NCBI GenBank assembly: GCA_001910725.1
Contig: MJGA01000027.1
Location: 62,001-126,000 of the forward strand
Origin: Phanerodontia chrysosporium
Lineage: Eukaryota > Basidiomycota > Agaricomycetes > Polyporales > Phanerochaetaceae
Direction: 5' to 3'
DNA: 64,000 nucleotides
Shown here: in pieces, positions 10,929 to 22,910 of the stretch
Layout of the letters: each line of letters opens with the position of its first letter
Numbering within the stretch: the stretch's first letter is position 1
The notes under the pieces: generated by a model
Seen by the model: the letters and a program-made list of their open reading frames with translations, nothing else
Databases searched by the model: none
Told to the model about the DNA's origin: nothing
Program-made: the position numbers and the translations under genes

Positions 10929-11927
10929 GCTCTGGAGGGTCGTCGTGAATTGCTTCCTCATGCTGATTGGGATAGTGCGTCTCGGAGATTACTCTTCTTG
11001 GGATTGGGTCGAATGTACAATAGTTCGTACTTTTGGAACGGTAGCACTTGTGGTGGAATGCTGGATCTGTACGTGCTTATACCTTAGGAGTCTGATGTAT
11101 AACGTTCATGTCATCTTGGGGTGACTTCGCTTCTTAAACAGGGATGGCGCTATATATATATATTTCCAGGCTGTATTGACTAGAGCGAATGCCACTGACT
11201 TACTGAGGGTAAGCACACTGAGTAAACAAAGCAAAGGGCAATACGACTTCGATGTAGTTGCGACGTCACGACATCATGGCACAAAGCTTACAAAGCAAGA
11301 ATAATCGTGGCCGCGTCTTCTCAGCACAATTTTAGCTATTGCTCATGACGTTCACAGCATGTTAGGTGCAGTTATTCGACAGTACTGGCTGTAGCAGTCC
11401 AGAATAACTGACGTATGCAAGGTTTCTTTTGGGTGACACGTACTTCGAATGATCCGTGAGAACTAGCTGCTACCCGCGCAAGATAGTGAAGGCCATGAAC
11501 TTTACGTTTTGCAGACGCCCACGGTCCTTATCGTCAGCTCGCTTGATCAGCTGTTTATGCTGAACCTTCGAAATCAAGCTTCTTGCATGGTTGGAAATGT
11601 TCTTACGGACAAGCGAAGACAAAAGTGACCCAGGAACGCACACCCGGAGAACTGTCCTCGGGTCTCGTGGTCAGCAACGTGCTGAAGCGGAGAGGTATCC
11701 GACTTTGCCGATGTATTTCTTTCCCCGGCTTCTGCAGGAATCAGCAGTATTATAAGTTGGTGCGTGCGTGAGCATCATTCTGATTCTCTTGCTCTGTCCA
11801 TGCTCATCGAGTTTCTCTTGTCGACCCAGAAGTCGTTCTCGGGGATTCTGTATCGTGGAGGTAGGTATGATTTCGTTGTCTCGAAACCTCCTGGACCGAC
11901 TGTCTTCTCTTTCGGAAGGTCACTGAA
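10929..11927. other. Intergenic, no gene seen
   Basis: 3' flank of deacetylase copy 2 and upstream region of zinc-finger gene 1. Contains a TA dinucleotide run at about 11149-11163. Short frames only, none with protein-like composition. Confidence 0.5.
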
Positions 11928-12862
11928 ATGGCGTATTGTCATCGATGCGACCGGTATTTCAAGAATGAGGCCGCACTTGACCAGCATAGAGCCGACTCTT
12001 CGAACCACTGGATGTGCTACGACTGCGACCGTGATTTCGCTTCACACAACGCACGCAGGCAGCACTACATAAACAACCCAAGGCATCATTACTGCGGTAG
12101 ATGCGATGAGGACTTTGACGATCACGACGACCTCGAGGACCACTACGATGAGTACCACTTTTATTGCCGGGACTGCGAAGAGGTGCGTGGATTTGTTGTT
12201 CTCCGACTGTTGCTCTACTTATTCGTTGAGGCTAGTTCTTCGACTCTCTAGAGGAAGAGGACGACCACAAGGAGGAAGAACACTGGTTCTGCCTCGAGTG
12301 TCGGCGGATGTTCAACAACGAGAGCAACCTCAAGCACCACCTGCGCACGCACTTGCCCAAGAAGGTGCGCTGCCCCGGGCGCGGCTGCGAGCGGTCGTTC
12401 ACCATGCCCGCGGACCTCGTGCACCACTTTGAATCGGGCACGTGCCGTTCTGGGGTGACTCGCGCCGCGATTGACCGTGCCGTCGTCGCGTACGACCGCA
12501 GGCGCGTCATCACGGACCCTGCGCGGCTGATCACGGGGCCGGACGGCCAGTACGCCCCCGACGAGCCCGACGCGCAGTGGGCGACGAGCGGCTCGTGGAA
12601 CGGCACCGCATTCGAGTGCGTGCTCTGCCACCGCACGTTCCGCCAGCTGTTCTCCCTCAACGCGCACCTCGCGAGCCCTGCGCACGCGACGCAGCTCTAC
12701 CGGTGCCCAGCGGCCTGCGGCGGGTGCGACTCGCGCTTCCGCACGCTCAGCGCGCTCGTGCAGCATGTCGAGGTAGAAAGCTGTGGGGTGAGCAAGTTCC
12801 GGAAGCATGTGCGGGATGTCATGGGCGAACTCGGTCGTGGGCTGCGCGGACTGACCTTATGA
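11928..12862 (+). CDS. Multi-C2H2 zinc-finger protein, copy 1
   Basis: Probable DNA- or RNA-binding protein. ATG at 11928. Exon 1 carries closely packed Cys/His units: CHRCDRYFKNEAALDQH, CYDCDRDFASHNARRQH, CGRCDEDFDDHDDLEDH, CRDCEE. A GTGCGT intron (about 12182-12238) joins to FFDSLEEEDDHKEEEHW. Exon 2 continues with CLECRRMFNNESNLKHH, a longer CPGRGCERSFTMPADLVHH, a helical linker, CVLCHRTFRQLFSLNAH and CPAACGGCDSRFRTLSALVQH, ending at 12862. The first fingers have short Cys-x2-Cys spacing and several His-Tyr-rich linkers, unlike tandem TFIIIA-type arrays. A paralogue lies on the minus strand at 29552-30481 with the same intron position. Target unknown. Confidence 0.82.
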
Positions 12863-13278
12863 AGTGCCATGTACTCGTTATGGGCCGGTTCGCATGAATA
12901 GTTGCCGTTTCTGCGAAAGATACGTCTTGCTCACGACTCGGGGCTGCATTGTGTATCTCGAGGTTGCTGTTCGTCGTGAGATCACGTGTGGGACTACTTC
13001 CTGTTTGAAGTTTACAACAAGCTATGCGATACAATTGATCAACTACGAGACGACAGGAGCTAAACACACTTGTACAAATACACATTGACAGCGTGAGCGG
13101 AGGTCTTTACATGGGTGGCTACGGCTGAGTGGAGAGGCTCCTTGAAGGAAAAATACATGGCCCGGGAAGACGTCTACACAAGTGAAGAAAGAGGCCTAGC
13201 AAACATCATAGACGCGATGAACCCTCACATTCCGAGAACCCAGAACGACTAATCGCTCCCCTTGCCATGCTAAGTTCA
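12863..13278. other. Intergenic between convergent genes
   Basis: 3' flanks of zinc-finger gene 1 and the rhomboid-like gene. No coding frame supported. Confidence 0.5.
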
Positions 13279-14879
13279 TCACCCCGTTGGGTAGGGAAGC
13301 ACCTTACGAAGGTCGCCCCACCAAGACGAGATGCCACCGTAGTAGTACAGCGCACCAACTACAGAGCCACCGAAGTATACCCAGGGGTTGACTGACCTGC
13401 GTAGAAGACATTGAAATTAGTTCCAACTACGATTTCGGATGTCAGAGCCTGAGGGAGTGCAGCATACCTCAAGCGATCGAAAAAACTAAGGAAACCCATT
13501 GTAACACTGACCCCGGCGACCCGCTGGAGTTGCGTAGGGACAAGTGGAATGGTGTCCGACGTCTCGGCGTCGGAGGCCAATGCGGCAAGCATCATGACAG
13601 CGGAAACCGCGCCAGAAGATCCCGATGTCGGGAGCATAGTCCTATCAGCGGCTCGCTTGAGGTTTCTACTAAATTTTGCGACCTCAGGTGCACTTGGAAC
13701 TTTACGACGCAGGAGAAGGCGGACGATGGAGATTGGGTATTTGACCTTTGTAAGCATGACATGAGATACCAAACTAGAGCACAGACAGCCTAAAACAAAC
13801 TTCGTGAGGACTACTTGCGTCCATGGAACCAAGAGGGGACTGTACATACTAGTTGAGTAGAAGGCAAGGAAGTGCCATGTCACGTCAGCCTCTCGTATCC
13901 CAACATTGGTTTTGGCCTGTTCCCTTGTCAGGTAGGCAGCAGCAGTAGGACCTGCAGTGGTACGCCATTAGCTGGCTGTATGCGTTAACAGTGAAGAGAT
14001 CCACGACATACCGACAGATGCCAGACATATGCAGTTCGCCATCAAATGTAAAGAACTGCGATGACTGTAAATAGAATGCGGCATCAGTATTCGGAGGCAT
14101 TGTCACAAGAATAGATATAGGGCAAACCTGAAAGCTGAGGTGAGAAGAGTGTACGGAATACGGGAGAGCGGCCGGTGCGTAAAGTGTTTGGTCATGAAGG
14201 GCTGAAATCTCGAGACTTTCCATGCCGCCCACACGAGCACTTGGATAGCGCAGAGAGCCCAACACACTCTGGTCCCCCCGTCAGTGTCGTTAACGAGAGG
14301 CTTCAAGACTTGGACGTATGCTCGAAGAACGATGTTTCGAAGTTCGTTTGGCCAATGGCTAGTCGCATCCCAAAGATCGTCATAGCTGGCCTGCAACAAA
14401 CCCTGGTAGACATCAGCAAGGATCAGTGAGCACATCCATACAGGCACACCTCCGTGAATGCGCGCTGCTTGTGTTGGCGCAAATCGTCGCTTGTGGGAGG
14501 CCAAAACATCCATTTTATCGAGGTGTTCAACAGCATCTTCTCCTGCTCCGCCGTATCGATATTGCACATCTGTGCGGCGAGAAGGCAGCAAGCAAGCGAG
14601 CCAAAGAATGTGAACTATAGCGGCATCAGTTCACTGAACTCGTGCTAACATCTGACTACGCACCGCGATATGTTTCAGCACTGCTGGCTCCCTGATCCGT
14701 AGACTTTGCTCGAGGATTGTAGCGTCTGCGTTCAACCATGCCAGGGCTTGTGACGAAGCGGATGTCCGCGTCGTGCCCTTGTACTTCGGCTTTGGCTGCA
14801 AACTGCGAGTAGAGGAGAACGGACGAGCGAGACATCGCTGCAAATGTCGTGCAGATGGTGGGCGTAATGTCCAGAGCAT
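13279..14879 (-). CDS. Mitochondrial rhomboid-like protein, catalytic His replaced
   Basis: Intramembrane serine protease fold of the Pcp1/PARL type. Start MLWTLRPPSARHLQRC then RPFSSTRS is a strong mitochondrial presequence. Conserved parts in order: TRVCWALCAIQVLVWAAWK (TM), FMTKHFTHRPL, YTLLTSAFSHRSSLHL with MANC (TM), AAYLTREQAKTNVGIREADV, WHFLAFYSTS, LVSHVMLTKVKYP, then LPTSGSSGAVSAVMM carrying the catalytic Ser. The last exon, normally FDHxAHLGG with the catalytic His, reads VNPWVYFGGSVVGALYYYGG, so Tyr stands where His is expected; the tail WWGDLRKVL is normal. Introns inferred include TTCACGGAG/GTGTGC to CTACCAG, GTCG/GTATGT to CTGCAG, ACTA/GTATGT to TTTTAG and TTGAG/GTATGC to ACGCAG. 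If the alignment is right the protein is a pseudoprotease. Confidence 0.75.
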
Positions 14880-15725
14880 GGCGCATGCAGAACACGCGTC
14901 CGCACACGCAAGATAATATGCCCGGGCGGCATTACTTACACGAGGCACATCGCCTTCTGCCGGTCGGACGCGTGTCGAGGGCCGTCTTCGCGCGGAGGCC
15001 TCTGACAGGTGTCCACCCTACTGCACGATATCCGCATGTATTCAGCGTTGCGCAAGCACATTCAATGTCTCGCCGGTAACCTCCTCTATGCGACGAGACA
15101 ACCGCCACGAGACAACTGGACACGCCCCTCGTAGACTTATCGTAAATCCTCGGCCAGCGTTTTGCAGGATATCGCCGGCGGGCGCGGCCCTCGCTCCTGC
15201 ATGCGCAACCCACTTGGGGAGCTGCTCGACGCGCGCTGGACGACGGCGATATCTGCGTCGCATATACTCAGCGCGTCGCCGTCGATGCGCGGTATATCCT
15301 AGGAGCGGTCTAAGGCGTAACCGGAGACGGTCATTGCTGTCTATCTGCGCGGACGGCCGTGTCACTGCGGGCGGTGCGCCCAGACTGAATTTGGACCATG
15401 GGGACGGGCCGAGGCGGGCGCGGCATGGCTGACTGGCTGGTCCGCATAGTTGCGCACAGGTGCGTTTGGCGTGGCGTGAACGACTGGGCCCCGCTACAGG
15501 CGGCATGTGTGCTGACCGACCCAGTGCTCGGGTCGCATGCTGGTCTTCCGAAAGCGTTACTTGCAGGGACGGACTATAAACCGACATTGGAAGATGTCAG
15601 GCCGATGGCTGCAGTAGCTGCGGGGGTCTGCGGGTTCGTATGGTGCGTGCTTGCATTTGCTACATGCGGGTCAGGCGTCCAGCCACTATTTCTGCATCTA
15701 CTGATGGGCGGGCTTCGAGTCCTGA
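14880..15725. other. Intergenic, no gene supported
   Basis: Upstream of the rhomboid-like gene. Long frames exist on both strands (minus about 15042-15587, plus about 15398-15751) but are Arg- or Ala-rich as expected from GC-rich non-coding frames, have no domain signature, and no introns could be justified. Confidence 0.4.
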
Positions 15726-16453
15726 CTACTTGTCCAGATATGCCTCGATGACGGTCCCGACGACACCATTGATCGCGTCTATGGTTTCTGGTTAGATTGC
15801 AAAATGCTATGAGCATACAGAGGAACAATGTACACAAATAACTTACGATAGAATTCTAGCACATCTTCATCGTCAGGCTCGGCGCGTTCGGCCCATGTTT
15901 GGGACGAGAGGCCGCGTACACACCAGCGCGCGAGGGCATCGACAAGCGCCACATTATGCACCCCCGCACGAGCTTGAAGCGCGTGTATCATGCGATGCAG
16001 CACTGCACGCGACGAAGCATGGCGGCCGGCCAGGCAGGGAGTGGGTCTCGAGGAGGTCCTGCAGTGCGGCGAAGAGCGATGACCACCGCGCGGATCCGCT
16101 CGAGCCACTCGGGATGTTGCAGGACGCACCCGAGGGGTCTTTGTGCTTGCTGCAGGCGTCCTGAAGGTAGTCTCGGACGACGGACTCGGCGTCGGGCAGC
16201 GAAGTGTTCGTCGTCGTCGACAGTGCGAGGAAAGGCCGGAGCAACCGTGGCCACGTGGGCTTCTGATCTCCGATGCGACTGTCCCAATCGAGCGTATGTT
16301 TTCGGAGGGCTCTCCGCAAGCTCGAGAACAAACGTTGGGAAACGTGCAGGACGCGGCAATGGTGCATGTCCGAGTGAAACAGTCAATTTCGGTCTCCTTT
16401 TGCTCGCACATTTCCTTCCTCATCTCGCGAGTTCTCTGCGCCCCTTTGGCCAT
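15726..16453 (-). CDS. Hypothetical protein
   Basis: Unrecognised gene; the 3' half is better supported. It reads ALVDALARWCVRGLSSQ, TWAERAEPDDEDVLEFY, then a GTAAGT intron (about 15780-15848) joins to QTIDAINGVVGTVIEAYLDK and a stop at 15726, which looks like real helical protein. The 5' half is unclear: the frame continuous with the 3' half is Arg/Ser/Pro-rich, while another frame (about 15990-16367) reads more naturally (RLFSSLRRALRKHTLDWD, LPDAESVVRDYLQDACSKH, SSLFAALQDLLETHSLPG). A small intron or a frameshift near 16000-16030 may link them. No signal peptide or known motif. Confidence 0.4.
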
Positions 16454-17323
16454 CTCTATGTGGTCATTCTCCTTCTTCTGCAGGTTTCAAGTGCCTGTTT
16501 TCAAGCACGCGCTCTATCGCGTGGGCTTGAGCGGGATCATATTACCTCCCGTCACATCAGCAAAAAAATGGGTCGCAGATCTGGTACGGTAGGGCTGGCA
16601 AGGCGGCGCCAGTCAGACTAGCGCTGACCTGCAATGGCAAAGGCGCGCCAGTCTGGTATCGCCTGGTATTGCCTGGCCATGGCTTGTCATCCTGATGCTG
16701 CATGGCATGAAACGTCCTGGTAAGGTCATGGATGGGATTTAATATCTGTATGAGTTTTTATGAGCAGTAATCGACAGTTCACCGTCGTCTTACTTCCTAA
16801 GCGCACATGGGCCAGCTCCTCACTTTGGCACCGTGTCCGGGGCACGCTCAATCGTTCGGGCACTACTTACATTGTGAAACGGGGTTGCAAAGGCAGCTTA
16901 AAACGTTTCATGGTTCTGTGGCATGCGCAGCGCAGCCTCCGCAATCGCATATATCAGTGGCATGTGCCACATGCGAAGCCTGACACAGCAGGCCCCTCGT
17001 CGGCCTCACTGACATCTACATAGCATGTATCTGCATACCTCTACAATGTGACAAACACACCTTACTTAAGTGTATCGGGTGGTCAACGATCTCGCCCAAG
17101 CAAAGGTTTGCGGCTGTTCTGCCCATGTTACTTGCTCGAGATGCTAGTGCATAGCAGAAAAGCCAACCCTTACAACCTGACGGCTTACCCGGTCACATGG
17201 TGACTTACCTGTGACGTTTTTACTTACCAGGACTTCAAAACCTGTGACACTGACGCGTCATGCCCAAGACGGAAGGAGACATGACGTCGAAGTGCCCGAG
17301 AAGTAAAGACCATCTCCAACGCA
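16454..17323. other. Non-coding region upstream of the P450 relic
   Basis: No gene seen. A stretch at about 16600-16740 is built from repeated CCTGG/CATGG-like words and resembles sequence at about 18990-19200 on the other side of the P450 relic, for example both contain GCGCTGACCTGC. Confidence 0.4.
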
Positions 17324-17330
17324 TATAAAT
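17324..17330 (+). promoter_or_regulatory. TATA-box (P450 relic)
   Basis: TATAAAT 46 bp before the ATG at 17370, followed by a pyrimidine-rich leader. The old promoter is well preserved although the gene is broken. Confidence 0.5.
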
Positions 17331-17369
17331 CCTCTGTCCCCTCTGCCCTGCTCTCTCCCTCATACCACC

Positions 17370-18566
17370 ATGTTCCCCACCCCTACATTGCCCCTGCCTT
17401 GTCAAGCCGCCTCCCCATCGCGTGCGAAACTCCGAAGCCGAGCTTCAGGATAAACATCATGCGCAACGAGGAATGCCTTGTTCTTTGTTGCGCGGGCTGG
17501 TGCAGGTGACAGCGCATTTATGGGGCAACTCTAAGGTACGCCATCAGATTCCTATTGCTGTTTGCCCTGCTAACAGGGTGCTCTCGACTTTGTTCTGCAG
17601 AGTTACGGTACGCGTGTATGAAATTATGAAATTACAACATCAATTCCACGCATATATGCACCCGCCCTGCACACGCTTGCAACCATTGCACACAACTGCG
17701 AGAACAACGGATACCCGATGCCCCGCAGTGTGGCTCGCCGAGCGCGTTATCTCCTGCCAGACCGCTGCGTCCGCTGACCAAAAGGCCCCATCAGGTTGCC
17801 TCGTTCATCGGGAGCAACGCCAATTTCTATGTCGCAGACGCAGACGTCATCATGGTTCAATTCCCCCTCCCCGCTGCATACTCCTACTGATCTTCATTAC
17901 AGGAAATACGACACATGGTTCGCGCTTTCCGAAATCGATAGAACAGTACAAGATCCTCACCTTCTTCGGCGGCAACATCGTCGCTAGCGAGGGCGAGCAC
18001 TGGAAGCGCTCCCGCAAGATCGCCGCGCCCGCTTTCTCTGAGGTATGCCCTCGTGCCGTCCCCTGTCGACCCTGCATTTCTGAGCGGTCGTGCGCAGCGG
18101 AACAACAAGCTCGTGTGGGACGAGACGCGCCTCATTCTTCAAGACCTCTTCACTCACGTCTGGGGCAAGCGCGCCGAGATCCACGTCGACTACGCCGTCG
18201 ACATCACCCTCCTGGTGCGCGCGCCTGCACCTGTTTCCCGATCGTGCGCTCACTTGCGTCCATCTCTCTCCCCGGACATTGGGCACACGCCTTGGCCGCG
18301 AAGATCGCCCTGTTCGTCGTCGGCGTCACATGCTTCGGGCGTCGCATCCCATGGCAGAACGAGGACGTCGTGCCTGCCGGGCACACGATGACCTGACTCA
18401 AGGTGCGCCCCACTTCCCGTCATGCCCTCCCCATCTTTCCCACCTCTCCCACGCTCACGGCATGCTGTCACGCACGCAGACCGTGCTGCACACAGTGTCC
18501 GAGAACGTCTTTATGCGGCTGCTGATCCCGGACCATGCGCAGACTTCCGACAGCGAGCAAAGGTAA
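17370..18566 (+). pseudogene. Cytochrome P450 relic, N-terminal half
   Basis: Fragment of a basidiomycete P450. Recognisable exons: GSNANFYVADADVIM, FPKSIEQYKILTFFGGNIVA with SEGEHWKRSRKIAAPAFSE (helix B-C region), RNNKLVWDETRLILQDLF with HVWGKRAEIHVDYAVDITL, IALFVVGVTCFGRRIPW with DVVPAGHTMT, and TVLHTVSENVFMRLLIPD. Splice sites between these are intact. The frame is broken by an in-frame TGA at 18394-18396, right after GHTMT where relatives continue into FKDAL. No I-helix, ExxR or heme Cys motif follows in order, so no enzyme can be made. Only a possible K-helix-region remnant remains 0.9 kb downstream. The N-terminal membrane anchor is also not clear. Confidence 0.7.
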
Positions 18567-19479
18567 GAATATTTGGCAGACGGTGGTCGACATTTACCTG
18601 TTACTCATCTGACCTGCTGTGCTACACAGGATACCCTGGGATGTAGGGTTGTGCGCATGTACGTGATCAGCTCTCTGCTTTCTGACCCTTTTGTACTGAT
18701 GTCCACTTGCAGGCGCAGCAGTCTTTTCCTTTGACAGGTTCGTCACTGTATCCTATATGCTGCTCACTTTCAACGAACCCCTATCGGCAGTGCCTAGCGT
18801 ATAGCATCCGTCTAGCATGATCAGCGTCAGCACGGCTAGCATGTGGGTGGCACAAGTATGTGGTACAGCCAGCCGTCTGTTCTATTCTGCATTTGTCACC
18901 CAGCCACTTGTGTACTGTACTGTATCCAGATGAATAAATCGATTTTATTGTCTAAAATATATGGGATGAGCCCGAGTAGCAGCCGAACGAACCCAAAAGT
19001 GCGCCCGGAACTGCCACCGCTTGCCAGGCATTACCAGCCCTGGCCATGCCTGATCTAGCTTACCATGATGGCGAGCCTGGTCTATGGTGTCAGACTGATG
19101 GGCATGGTCACGCTTATCGATCGCATGTCTGAGCTGGCAACTACAATCCCAGCCTGAAAGCGCTGACCTGCTCTGGTAGCCTGGTCATCGCTGGCCTAGC
19201 TAGATCTAGCGGTCTTTTTTTTTGCTGATGCAACCTTTACAGGGTCCTGCTCCTATAACTTCGACCAACCTTTGGAAAAACATCGCATGCGATATGCGGA
19301 AGGGCGCATCAAATCTGTGAGCGCCAGCGTGATGAGATCTGTTGATGCGCTATCACGCTTCCGGACAGACTCCGCACTGGAGCAGCGGTGAGTCACACTT
19401 ACAAGCTCATCATCAGGCTCAGTGCTCAAACTGCCAATCAGAGCGGCTCACCCACCTAGCTCAGGGTCTCTTGCAGGTC
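18567..19479. other. Non-coding insertion or decayed P450 sequence
   Basis: No coding exons seen. About 18990-19200 holds CCAGG/CCTGG/CATGG-rich sequence with weak internal inverted similarity, possibly an old non-autonomous element inserted into the P450. No target-site duplication was identified. Confidence 0.3.
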
Positions 19480-19629
19480 CGGTCGAGCGCTGAGGCTGTC
19501 GGCCAGCTGATGCTGGAGGAGGATACAAAAGTTCTGCCCACGAAGCTTGTATCCTGGGACGCCTCCATTTTACACTTTGTTGATCCGTCTAGTGAGGGGC
19601 ACAACTGGCCTGTTCGGAAGGGTGCGAAA
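19480..19629 (+). pseudogene. Possible P450 exon remnant (post-K-helix region)
   Basis: Open stretch containing LEEDTKVLPTKLVSW and HNWPVRKGAKV ending at a GTACGT donor. This resembles the P450 segment between the K helix and the meander (AEDT... PVPKGTHV). Weak, but in the right order and strand relative to the relic upstream. Confidence 0.3.
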
Positions 19630-20516
19630 GTACGTTGTACATTATCTCTTGCCCTGGCACCGGCCCTCTAATCTTTGTTGTTATACCCTCAAGGAAGGAG
19701 CGAGTTTGTCGACATGTAGCCGCCTTCTGTAGCGCTCTGAGCACTAGCCCGGGCTCCCAACTACGAGGGGACACATCCTCGGCGAGTTGTCCGTCACCGA
19801 TGAGAGAGTTGCTCGTCTGGAGCTGTTTCTCCGTCTCCGGCATGGTACGACACGCTAACGTGAGCGCGAAGGAGCTTATGCGATATGCATCGCCAAGAGT
19901 CCACTCGATGATCTCGCTGGATGGTGATTCGTTTGCTCGCACATCTGAGCTTGTCAGGGTCGTGTGAGTTGAGAGGGCTGCGTATCTCATTTTCTGCAGT
20001 CGGGACTGGAGCGCACCCCGTCAGGCGCATCAGGCGTCCCCGAACTGGCGCCAGTGGGCAAAGCGGCCGCTCCGATTTTGCCATCCGCTACCACCGACAA
20101 ACGCACCACCACGGATACAGAGAGCAAAGAGAGCCGCCGCCGGCCATGCAGGCGCAGACATGGCAGACATCAAGGGCCCTGTCAGCTCTCGTCACCTGCG
20201 GAGGCGATAGCACGACGCGCTGTCCAGCAGACCACGCTGCGAGCCCCGCAGGGGGTCACACCCACGGCCAGGTACGGGCAGAACACATCTTCCAGCGAGA
20301 GAACACTCGGGACCCTGACAGCGCAGATTGGCCGCGCCAGCCCTGTATGCAGCGGCGACTCCAGCTGACCGTCTCCGCCGTGATTGAGTTGCGGCGGCGC
20401 AGGCGCGCAGGAGCGTATCGCGCGCAGAAGCGCAATTCCTGCGCGCCCTGCGGGCTACCCTCACGTCACTGTCGATGGAAAGGCACGCGTAGGGCTGCCA
20501 TTGCGCCCCGTGGTGG
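19630..20516. other. Intergenic upstream of GMC oxidoreductase 1
   Basis: Long frames on both strands without protein-like composition or known motifs. No gene supported. Confidence 0.4.
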
Positions 20517-20522
20517 TATATA
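20517..20522 (+). promoter_or_regulatory. TATA-box of GMC oxidoreductase 1
   Basis: TATATA 41 bp upstream of the ATG at 20563. Confidence 0.55.
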
Positions 20523-20562
20523 GGCTGGTACACACGCGGGGGCACCCGTCGCTGTCATCAGG

Positions 20563-22910
20563 ATGCGCCCCGACTTTGTCTCTGGCCTGCAGGACGCACT
20601 CGGACTTGCCGCGCAGCTCTACGCTTCCCACGGAACCGTCTATACGGATGTCGCGCAGCTTCCCGCCACGACGTTCGACTTTATCGTCGTCGGAGGTCCG
20701 TGTCTGAATGCTGTTCCGCGCACGGCAGGCACTGATAACCGTGCTTACTGCCGCATATAGGTGGTACCGCTGGAAATGTCGTCGCCTCCCGGCTCTCCGA
20801 GGACCCGCGGCACTCCGTGCTGCTCATCGAAGCGGGCGATTGGTGCGCGATGGCTTCCTCGATTCACTTCTGGTGATGCCTGACACAGGCCTTGGACCAG
20901 GAACAAGGACGTCCTCGGAGTCGAGGTCCCATTCCTCGCCCCGACGAACCTGGCAAACACGTCTCTCCTCTGGGACTATATGACCGAGCCGCAGCCGGGC
21001 CTCGACAACAGGACGCTATTCTATCCTCGTGGAAAGCTCCTCGGGGGCAGCAGCTCTATCAGTAAGCCTCGCTCCCGTCAGATCGCTCCCTAGCTGATTT
21101 CGAGCAGACTTTCTTGCCTATACCCGCGGCGCGGACGAGGAGTACGACCAGTGGGCTGAACTGACCGGAGACGCCGGATGGTCCTGGGAGAACATATCCC
21201 AATACTACTACAAGGTGCACACGAGACATCCCGCCCTTCATCTCCCGCCCTCTCATATCGCATTTCCCAGAACTCCCGTCTCGTACCGCCGGCCGATGGC
21301 CATGACACAACTGGCCAGGTTGACCCTGCGCACCACGGGTACGGCCCACTCGAGATCAGCGTCCCAGGATATCCCAGCGAGATCGATGACATGGTCATCG
21401 GGACGAGCAAAGCTCCCGGAGCCGAGGTCCCTTACAACCTCGACGTGAACTCGGGCCATCCGCTGGGGCTAAGTGCGCTGGCTACTTCTTCAGTGGTATG
21501 ATGGCGGCTGACATCTCCTGCAAGGCTACCTGCAGAGCACGGTGGGGAGGGGCACGCGCAGCAGTTCTGCGACCGCATACATCAACCCCAGTCTGGGCAG
21601 AAAGAACTTGCATGTTTTGGTCTCCCACACCGTCACCAGGCTCATGTCCGTAGGATCTACCTCGGGCGGACCCTCGTTCCGACGGGTCGAATTTGCACGG
21701 AATGCCACAGGCAAGCTGAGATAAGAAAAATTCTCACATCGTCGAAGCTGAACTCAACCTTGACATCCAGCGAAACGATCGACAGCGACCGCCCGAAAGG
21801 AGGTCATCCTCTCTGCTGGCGCCGTCAACTCGCCCCAGCTCCTGATGCTCTCAGGCATCGGAGACCGCCAGGCACTCGCGTCCGTCGGAGTCACGCCGGT
21901 TGTGCACCTGCCGGACGTCGGGCAGCACCTGAGCGACCACCCGTACGTCTCGAACTACTGGACGGTGTCGTCCAACATGACGCTCGACAACGTCTCGCGC
22001 GACCGCGCGGTGTACGATGCGAACATGGCCCAGTGGCTTGCGAACCGCACGGGGCTCTTCACTGCGACACCGGGAAATACGATTGCGTATTGCCGGATCG
22101 CGGACGAGGAGCTTGCGGCGAGGAACATGTCGGACCCGGCGCCAGGTGAGTATTGCGTCTCCAGGCTGGCTGCAATGCTGACCTTTCGCTTCAGGTCCAA
22201 ACAGCCCTCACTACGAGATGTTGTTTGCAGTGGGTCACTGTGGGGGACAGCATTCCCCGTTCCGCTCATTCATGGTCTCTGCAGGATGGATGGAGCGCAA
22301 GCTTGAAGAGCATACCCTCAACGGGCCATTACCTTACGATCAACACGATCGTCGTCTCGCCGACATCCGGTACAGTGTTACATCTCTCCCTCTGTTCTAC
22401 ACTGACCAGCTCAGTCGGCTCAATAACACTCCGTTCCCCCGACCCCTTCACGCCCCCGCGCATCGACCCCGCCTTCCTGGCGACCGAGTTTGATGCCTTC
22501 GCGATGCTCGCCGCGGTGCGCGCCGCGCGGCGGTACGTCAGCACGGCGCCGTGGGCCGGCTTCATTGTCGCGCCGTACGGCGCCGTGGGCACCGCAGAGA
22601 GCGACGCCGAGATCGTCGCCGCCGTGCGCCAGAACACGGTCACGATCTGGCACCCGACGCGCACGGCGCGCATGGCGCCTGCGCACGCGGCGTGGGGCGT
22701 CGTCGACCCGCGGCTCCGCGTCAAGGGCGTGCACGGGCTCCGCGTCGTGGACGCCTCTGTCATCGTGAGTGCCGACGGCGACTGCCTGGTGCGGACGCAG
22801 TGGCTGACGCAGCCGTGCCACAGCCTGTGATCCCGGCAGGACACCCCATCGTGGCGATCTACATCCTAGCGGAGCGTGCGGCGGATTTGATCAAGGAGGC
22901 GTGGGCTTGA
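20563..22910 (+). CDS. GMC oxidoreductase, aryl-alcohol-oxidase-like
   Basis: FAD enzyme of the GMC family, probably oxidising aryl or other alcohols and producing H2O2. ATG at 20563. FAD motif [20 protein letters not shown] is rebuilt across a GTCCGT...ATAG intron; then [87 protein letters not shown] with IGD (second GMC signature), [51 protein letters not shown], and [20 protein letters not shown] with the first catalytic His. The last junction gives [17 protein letters not shown] (second His) and [13 protein letters not shown]. Both catalytic His are present. No clear signal peptide, although secreted members usually have one; an upstream exon may be missed. About eight introns. Confidence 0.85.

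Noticed and set aside
11149..11163. TA run as a TATA box
   Set aside because: Lies about 770 bp from the next start codon and is a plain dinucleotide repeat.
15042..15587. Minus-strand frame of 181 codons upstream of the rhomboid gene
   Set aside because: Arg-rich GC-biased composition, no domain signature, no matching introns.
19921..20523. Plus-strand frame of 200 codons before GMC oxidoreductase 1
   Set aside because: Composition typical of non-coding GC-rich DNA and it overlaps the TATA region of the GMC gene.
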